From the NCBI GenBank assembly GCA_964588695.1, contig CAZPQK010000002.1:124001-188000 (forward strand): 64,000 bases of DNA. Direction: 5' to 3'. Made by a program: the position numbers and the translations under genes. Below are positions 59,278 to 64,000 of the stretch, one piece after another. The notes under the pieces are model-generated. The model was not told where the DNA came from, did no database searches, and was given only the letters and a program-made list of their open reading frames with translations. Source of the stretch: CAZPQK01 sp964588695. GTDB taxonomy: Bacteria > Krumholzibacteriota > Krumholzibacteriia > WVZY01 > JAKEHA01. Each line of letters opens with the position of its first letter. The stretch's first letter is position 1.

Positions 59278-60237
59278 CTAGGAGGCGCGGGTTCCGGTGG
59301 GGCTGTAAACGTCACCGAGAAAGTCGGCGAGAATGTTACAGCAAACGACAGTCAGAAAAATCATCATACCCGGAAAAACGGCAATCCATGGGCAAGTGGC
59401 CAGGTACCCTTGCGCGTTCTGAAGCATGGCGCCCCAACTGGGCATGGGCGGCTGAACCCCAAATCCCAGAAAACTCAACGCGCTTTCGATAATGATGGCC
59501 TGCGCCAGCCCCAGGGTGACCGCGACCATAACTGGCGCAACGGTATGGGGCAGCAGATGGCGGGCAAGAATCCGATAATCGGGCAGTCCGGCAACACGCG
59601 CTGCGTCAACAAACTCTAGCTCGCGCGTGGACAAGACATTTGCTCGAACCAGTCGAGCGACTTCCATCCACTGCGTTGTTCCGATCAACATACAGATCGC
59701 GAAAATGCTGGGCGCGAGTGCGCTGGAAAGAAACAAAATTACAAAGAACACTGGAACCGCAAGCATCAGGTCGACGCCACGCATGATGACCGTGTCAACC
59801 ATTCCGCCATAGTAACCCGCGACACCGCCCAGAAACATTCCAACCAGTAACGCCACTGCCATGGCCATGAACCCCACGAACAACGACACTCTTCCCCCAT
59901 ACATGGTTCGTACAAATATATCGCGCCCCAGGTCGTCGGTGCCAAACGGGTGTTCCAGCGACGGCGGCAGGTATTGCGCGGCGAGATCAATCTCTTCCTT
60001 ATCGTACGGACTTAGCAATGGAGCCAGAATCGCCCCGGCGACGATAATACCAAGTACCACCATCGCAAGATACGCCATTGGGTTCTTTCGCAAGCTTCCA
60101 GAAATACCGCGAACGTCGCGGCGAGATTCCACGCCTCCGGCCGCCATGCCGTCTCGCAACGGATGGATTGTCCGGACCTTACGCGCCGCTTCGTCAGCTT
60201 TGCTTTTGGAATCTAATGCGGGGGTCGAGAAGCCCAT
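59278..60237 (-). CDS. Peptide ABC transporter permease, OppC/DppC type
   Basis: 319 aa as drawn. The first 50 residues are hydrophilic, then about six membrane helices with the family N-domain NPMAYLAMVVLGIIVAGAILAP, SPYDKEEIDL, HPFGTDDLGRDIFVRTMYGGRVSLFVG and the EAA loop EFVDAARVAGLPDYRILARHLLPH. The ATG at 60237 lies 44 nt inside oppB and lacks a ribosome-binding site; the ATG at 60147 is a plausible alternative. No ATPase genes are in the window. Confidence 0.92.
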   Translation of the reverse strand: MGFSTPALDSKSKADEAARKVRTIHPLRDGMAAGGVESRRDVRGISGSLRKNPMAYLAMVVLGIIVAGAILAPLLSPYDKEEIDLAAQYLPPSLEHPFGTDDLGRDIFVRTMYGGRVSLFVGFMAMAVALLVGMFLGGVAGYYGGMVDTVIMRGVDLMLAVPVFFVILFLSSALAPSIFAICMLIGTTQWMEVARLVRANVLSTRELEFVDAARVAGLPDYRILARHLLPHTVAPVMVAVTLGLAQAIIIESALSFLGFGVQPPMPSWGAMLQNAQGYLATCPWIAVFPGMMIFLTVVCCNILADFLGDVYSPTGTRAS

Positions 60238-61159
60238 AAAGCATATCCGCGATAAGGTTAAGAATGGCGATTAACGACGATGCAATAAAAATGATTCCCA
60301 TTAACCTGGTGTAGTCCTGGCGCAGTAACCCGTCAAAGAACAAGCGCCCCATCCCGGGCCATGCAAAGATGGTTTCGGTGATGATCGAACCGGTGAACAG
60401 GGCGGGAAGGTTCAGGGCAATTACCGTGATCACCGGAATCGCGGCGTTGCGAATGGCATGACGGAATACCACGCGTAACTTGGACGCACCTTTGGCCTGC
60501 GCGACTTTGACATAATTGGTTTGCATGACCTCGCCCAAACTCGACCGCATGTAGCGACTCCAGCTGGCGATAAAAAGCAGCGACAACGTCAACGACGGCA
60601 ACAACAGATGGCGCAGGTGGTCGAGTATCGAAAACGGCACCCCCAGCGAAAACATGCCCGCCGATGGCAGCAATTGCCATTTGACCGTAAACAGCATGAT
60701 CGCCATCAAGCCCAGCCAAAAGATCGGCACCGAAATACCAACCAGCGCTACCAACGTAATAATGGAGTCGTACTTGGTGTATCGCTTGAGTCCGGCAACG
60801 ATGCCGGTCGAGATGCCAAACAGGAACGCCAGGACAAAGGCGGATGCCATCAGCTCAAGCGTCGCGGGGAGGCGCTTGGCGATCATCGCCATTACCGGCT
60901 CACCGGTAACGTACGAGTTGCCAAAGTCGCCGTGCATGACGACGCGCTTAAGCCACATCAGGTATTGGACCAGCACCGGCTGATCGATTCCAAAGTTGGA
61001 GCGAATTCGCGCCACATCTTCCGGCCGAACCATAGGGTTCTGCGACAGCATAGCCGTCGGCCCGCCCGGAGTTGCCTGCATGAGTGCAAAACAGATGAGC
61101 GAGACCAAAAACACCAGCGGAACGATCTCTAAGAGCCGGCGCAGAAAATAGCGACCCAT
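60194..61159 (-). CDS. Peptide ABC transporter permease, OppB/DppB type
   Basis: 321 aa, about six membrane helices. Family features: MGRYFLRRLLEIVPLVFLVSLICFALMQATPGGP (split motif), EDVARIRSNFGIDQPVLVQYLMWL, GDFGNSYVTGEPVMAMI and the EAA loop VKVAQAKGASKLRVVFRHAIRN. Partner of the downstream OppC-type permease and upstream binding protein. Confidence 0.95.
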   Translation of the reverse strand: MGRYFLRRLLEIVPLVFLVSLICFALMQATPGGPTAMLSQNPMVRPEDVARIRSNFGIDQPVLVQYLMWLKRVVMHGDFGNSYVTGEPVMAMIAKRLPATLELMASAFVLAFLFGISTGIVAGLKRYTKYDSIITLVALVGISVPIFWLGLMAIMLFTVKWQLLPSAGMFSLGVPFSILDHLRHLLLPSLTLSLLFIASWSRYMRSSLGEVMQTNYVKVAQAKGASKLRVVFRHAIRNAAIPVITVIALNLPALFTGSIITETIFAWPGMGRLFFDGLLRQDYTRLMGIIFIASSLIAILNLIADMLYGLLDPRIRFQKQS

Positions 61160-61251
61160 TCCTTAACCAACTATCTATCAATAAGTTACGAGCACACGCC
61201 CACTGACGGGCGGAGTGATTCATTCGGATGGAGCGAGTTTCGTACCAATCC

Positions 61252-62916
61252 CTATAGTTCCCCCAGATACCACTGGTTTGCGTTCCAGGTATCCGCGGAC
61301 TGGGTCGGGTTGGGGCGAAAGTTTCTAATCTTGGAAGCTGCCGGATCGATAGAGGTGTACCAGAACAGCGGCACCACCGGCATTTCGTCGACCAGGATAT
61401 CCGCGACTTCGTGGTAGATCTCGACACGTCGGTCGGGGTCAATTTCGTTAGACCCTTTCGCCAACAGGTCGGTGAGTTGAGCGTTACGAATCCGAGGATG
61501 ATTCTGACCACGAGGAGGAATACTGTTGGCAGAGTACAGCGCTTCCTTGGTTGCGGGCTCTGGCGACGACAGCCATGCGTACATGGCAATGTCAAAGCGC
61601 CCGCGCTTGAGAATGCCGCCGTCTTCGTAAGTTCCGTACAACACCGTCGCGTTGAAGTTGCGGATTTCTACGTCGATACCAACGTCTTTGAGTTGATCTC
61701 GGATCACCAGCTCCGTTCGCTCGCGGTTAAGCTGGCCAGCCGACGCGGTTAGGGTCAGCTTTAACGGGACACCGTCTTTCTCAACAAACCCATCGCCGTT
61801 GCCGTCTTTCCAACCCGCGCGAAATAGCAACATCTTGGCCTTTTTGGGATTGTAGTCAACCAAACCGGCGGCATCAGGGTTGTAGTACTTGGATGCGCGA
61901 AACTCGTCCAGTTGCGCGACCTCGACGAGACCGTTGTAAACCTTGGTCGCGATTTCCTCTTTGTTGATCGCGTGGGCGATCGCCATTCGAACGCGTTTAT
62001 CCCTCAACGCCGGGTGTTCGGTGTTAAAGTCCAGGTGTTCGTACATCAGCATTGGAGTCTTATGCACGATGACGCCTGGCAACGACGTCAATTGGTCGAT
62101 GAAGTTGATGTTGGCGTTGTCAAAGACATCGATTTCGCCGGTCCGGAGCTGTACTAGCAACGTGTTTTCGTTCGGAATGAACTTAAAAATAATCTGATCA
62201 AGGTAGGGCCCGTCGCCGTAATAGTTGTCGTTTCGCGAAACTACAAGATGTGACCCTGGAACCCACTGTTGAAACATGAACGGACCCGATCCAACAGGCG
62301 CATGATGAAAACGCGCCGAATGAAAACGCTCCCCCGTCGTGTCCTTGAGAATATGCTCCGGAAGTACCGACTCTTCGTAGAACGTTTCGCTGACAAAGTC
62401 CGGATAGGGTTGCTTCAGCCGAAACTGTACAGTCTTCTCGTCAATCGCCGTGACACTGGCGACCACATCCCAGCCTTCGCGCGACTCCACGTTGACCTTG
62501 GGGTGCATGATCGTGTTGTACGTAAAAATGACATCGTCAGACGTGACTGGTTCTCCGTCGTGCCACTGCGCATCGGCGCGAATTTTGTAGGTGTAAGTGA
62601 GGTAGTCTTCTGAGATGCCGCCGTTTTCACGGGTCGGGATTGATTCGATCAGATCGGGATGGAGTTGCAGGTTGTCGTCGTACTTGACGAATTTGCTGAA
62701 AATAAGGTTGCACACCATGTTGTTGGTGGCGGTGGAGTTTAGGATCTCGCTCAGCATCTCGGGCTCGTGCTGAACTCCGATTACGACACGACCGCCATTG
62801 CGCGGACCCGTCGAACCGACTTCACCGTCGGTCGAGTTGGCTCCACCAGAGTTGTTCCCGCCGCCGGAGCAACCGCCAAGCGCCACAAGGGCGATTATTC
62901 CTAAAAGAACTCGCAC
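61252..62916 (-). CDS. Family 5 extracellular solute-binding lipoprotein (peptide ABC transporter)
   Basis: 554 aa from the GTG at 62916, which gives a compact lipoprotein signal (MRVLLGIIALVALGGC); an upstream GTG at 62952 would add 12 residues and lies almost at the predicted transcription start. A Gly/Ser/Asn linker is followed by SBP family 5 sequence: GGRVVIGVQHEPEMLSEIL, YKIRADAQWHDGEPVTSDDVIFTYN, RFHHAPVGSGPFMFQQW, VRMAIAHAINKEEIA, and near the C-terminus VDEMPVVPLFW. Delivers peptides or similar solutes to the two permeases downstream. Confidence 0.93.
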   Translation of the reverse strand: MRVLLGIIALVALGGCSGGGNNSGGANSTDGEVGSTGPRNGGRVVIGVQHEPEMLSEILNSTATNNMVCNLIFSKFVKYDDNLQLHPDLIESIPTRENGGISEDYLTYTYKIRADAQWHDGEPVTSDDVIFTYNTIMHPKVNVESREGWDVVASVTAIDEKTVQFRLKQPYPDFVSETFYEESVLPEHILKDTTGERFHSARFHHAPVGSGPFMFQQWVPGSHLVVSRNDNYYGDGPYLDQIIFKFIPNENTLLVQLRTGEIDVFDNANINFIDQLTSLPGVIVHKTPMLMYEHLDFNTEHPALRDKRVRMAIAHAINKEEIATKVYNGLVEVAQLDEFRASKYYNPDAAGLVDYNPKKAKMLLFRAGWKDGNGDGFVEKDGVPLKLTLTASAGQLNRERTELVIRDQLKDVGIDVEIRNFNATVLYGTYEDGGILKRGRFDIAMYAWLSSPEPATKEALYSANSIPPRGQNHPRIRNAQLTDLLAKGSNEIDPDRRVEIYHEVADILVDEMPVVPLFWYTSIDPAASKIRNFRPNPTQSADTWNANQWYLGEL

Positions 62917-62963
62917 GCGCGGACAGATGCAAAATCCAGGCCCAGTCCGCACCTCTGTAAGCG

Positions 62964-62969
62964 ATTATA
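62964..62969 (-). promoter_or_regulatory. Candidate -10 box of the peptide transporter operon
   Basis: Perfect TATAAT on the minus strand. The nearest -35-like hexamer, TTGTCT, is 14 nt upstream, too close for an optimal promoter. Predicted start near 62956, supporting the GTG at 62916 as the translation start. Confidence 0.4.
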
Positions 62970-63182
62970 AATCTTACACTTAGAGACAAGAGTGACAACG
63001 TAGTTTTACAGACCGGTGGCGATCCGCAAGAAACCGAGGGCGTTCTACCCCGCTCCGCGCACGAGCCATCCACCCGACGCTTTACGCGCCGCGCAATCGT
63101 GCTAACATAACGCCTCGCGTCGGCGGAACGCCGCTTGCATCGGCTGGCCGCAGACCTTAAGCATTACGTTTTCAGGAGTATT

Positions 63183-64000
63183 ATGTCGAACCAACCCACC
63201 GCCAGCGCTGGCAGCCGAGCCGTAACTGCCATTGCCGCTGGCCTCGCCCTTGGGGTCCTCGCCGCAATCATTCACGCCTTGATCGAACCGTTCGGTCATT
63301 ACCGCCCGGCAATTCCCTATATGGGCACTCCGGGCGTTAAGGTTCTGGCGCTCTATCTTGCATTCGGATGCGGCATCGGACTGCTTTCGGGAATCTTCGG
63401 TGCGCTGTTTTCGGCGTCTCGGGCCCGGCCTGTACTCGTGACCATCGCGACCATTGGATTTACCTACACCGCGGTTTTTCTAATGCGCAACGCCGTACGC
63501 GCCAATCTTTCTAACCACCTGCTCTCGGTCCTGTTTGCGGTGGGCCTGTGGTCATCTCTGGCGTTTTTGCTGCATCGATGGATTTCCGGCGGGTTCCCTC
63601 AAAAATGGATTCGCACGCTGGGCGTCGTTGCCTTGCTGGTTACGCTTGTCGTTGCCGGTTGGTCGTCGCGACACTCCTCATTGCCAGCGCGCGACGGGGC
63701 CGCCGACGCGCCCAACATTCTTATCGTCCTGGTCGATGCGCTTCGCTCCGATCACCTGGGGGCGTACGGCTACCGGCGTCCGACGAGTCCCGTTTTTGAC
63801 CGGCTAGCTGCCGAGGGCACGCTATTCGAAAACGCTTACGCTCACGGCAACCGAACCATCTTGTCGACACCGGCGCTGTTTACGTCGCTCTATAAGTCTT
63901 ATCACGGAGCGGTCGGCTTTAAGGACCAGGTCGCGCCGCTACCCGATGACCGGATAACCATAACGGAACTGGCACGCGACGCCGGGTACACGACCCTGGG
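63183..64000 (+). CDS. Membrane-anchored sulfatase/alkaline-phosphatase-superfamily protein, partial (C-terminus off the right edge)
   Basis: Starts at an ATG with AGGAG 4 nt upstream; 272 codons visible and still open. About five N-terminal hydrophobic segments (within residues 14-165) precede a sulfatase-fold domain: NILIVLVDALRSDHLGAYGY with metal ligand D185, SPVFDRLAAEGTLFENAYA. At the nucleophile position the sequence is ILSTPALFTSLY (S228-T-P-A-L) instead of the formylglycine signature C/S-x-P-x-R, the arginine being replaced by leucine. Could be an atypical sulfatase or a phosphoryl-transferring relative. Substrate unknown. Confidence 0.82.
   Translation, partial: MSNQPTASAGSRAVTAIAAGLALGVLAAIIHALIEPFGHYRPAIPYMGTPGVKVLALYLAFGCGIGLLSGIFGALFSASRARPVLVTIATIGFTYTAVFLMRNAVRANLSNHLLSVLFAVGLWSSLAFLLHRWISGGFPQKWIRTLGVVALLVTLVVAGWSSRHSSLPARDGAADAPNILIVLVDALRSDHLGAYGYRRPTSPVFDRLAAEGTLFENAYAHGNRTILSTPALFTSLYKSYHGAVGFKDQVAPLPDDRITITELARDAGYTTL

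Noticed and set aside
60948..61595. Minus-strand 215-aa frame across the oppB/binding-protein junction
   Set aside because: Overlaps two clearly identified transporter genes in another frame.
63102..63299. Minus-strand 65-aa frame at the start of the sulfatase-like gene
   Set aside because: Antisense to a plus-strand gene with a good ribosome-binding site; no independent evidence.

Overview
The window comes from a Gram-negative, flagellated bacterium. It encodes an outer-membrane barrel, L-ring and P-ring flagellar proteins, and a lipidated periplasmic binding protein. A 100-N scaffold gap marks it as a draft, probably metagenomic, assembly. The flagellar gene order (flgBC-fliEFGHIJK-flgDE-flbD-motAB-fliLMNOPQR-flhBAF) is found in several bacterial phyla, so I do not assign a phylum. 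TTG and GTG start codons behind good ribosome-binding sites are common, and several starts below were reassigned on that basis.

Layout. (1) 1-2867, minus strand: a possible defence or restriction-modification island with its own sigma70-like promoter. It holds an unrecognised helical protein whose 5' end seems split by an eight-T run, a C5 cytosine DNA methyltransferase, and a GHKL (MutL/MORC/Hsp90-type) ATPase that runs off the left edge. (2) 2915-13925: housekeeping and envelope genes. These are a secreted Cys/Ala/Lys repeat protein broken by the N gap, a metallo-beta-lactamase-fold hydrolase, an FMN glutamate-synthase-like protein, an ECF sigma/anti-sigma/YbjQ operon, an M2/M3-like peptidase, fructose-1,6-bisphosphatase, an outer-membrane barrel, a SAM hydrolase and a patatin. 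(3) 14010-40432: one very long minus-strand flagellar operon, from a secreted helical-repeat protein through basal body, C-ring, export apparatus, hook, hook-length control, stator and FlhBAF, ending in three small unknown proteins and two HDOD proteins. (4) 40582-45790: filament block fliC, fliD, fliS, a FliT-like protein and flgM, with sigma28-like promoters and strong terminators. (5) 45900-56862: a flg operon led by a TPR glycosyltransferase and a receiver-PAS-histidine kinase, then flgF,G,A,H,I,J,N,K,L. (6) 57066-62969: a peptide ABC transporter, a PP-loop thiouridylase-like enzyme, a ZIP transporter and CutA. (7) 63183-64000, plus strand: start of a membrane-anchored sulfatase-like protein.

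How the parts fit. The three flagellar blocks supply nearly all structural and export parts. Missing from view are fliA, flhG, rpoN and chemotaxis genes. Three matches to the sigma54 -24/-12 consensus lie in three of the few real gaps of the long operon, and a sigma28 promoter with exact spacing precedes flagellin. Together with flgM this points to a sigma54 to sigma28 hierarchy. The most unusual points are the GHKL ATPase/methyltransferase island with its homopolymer-split leader gene, an FlhF that has lost key GTPase signatures and has no FlhG beside it, an FlgH without a lipobox, and a secreted repeat protein whose gap falls exactly in register with a 45-bp repeat.
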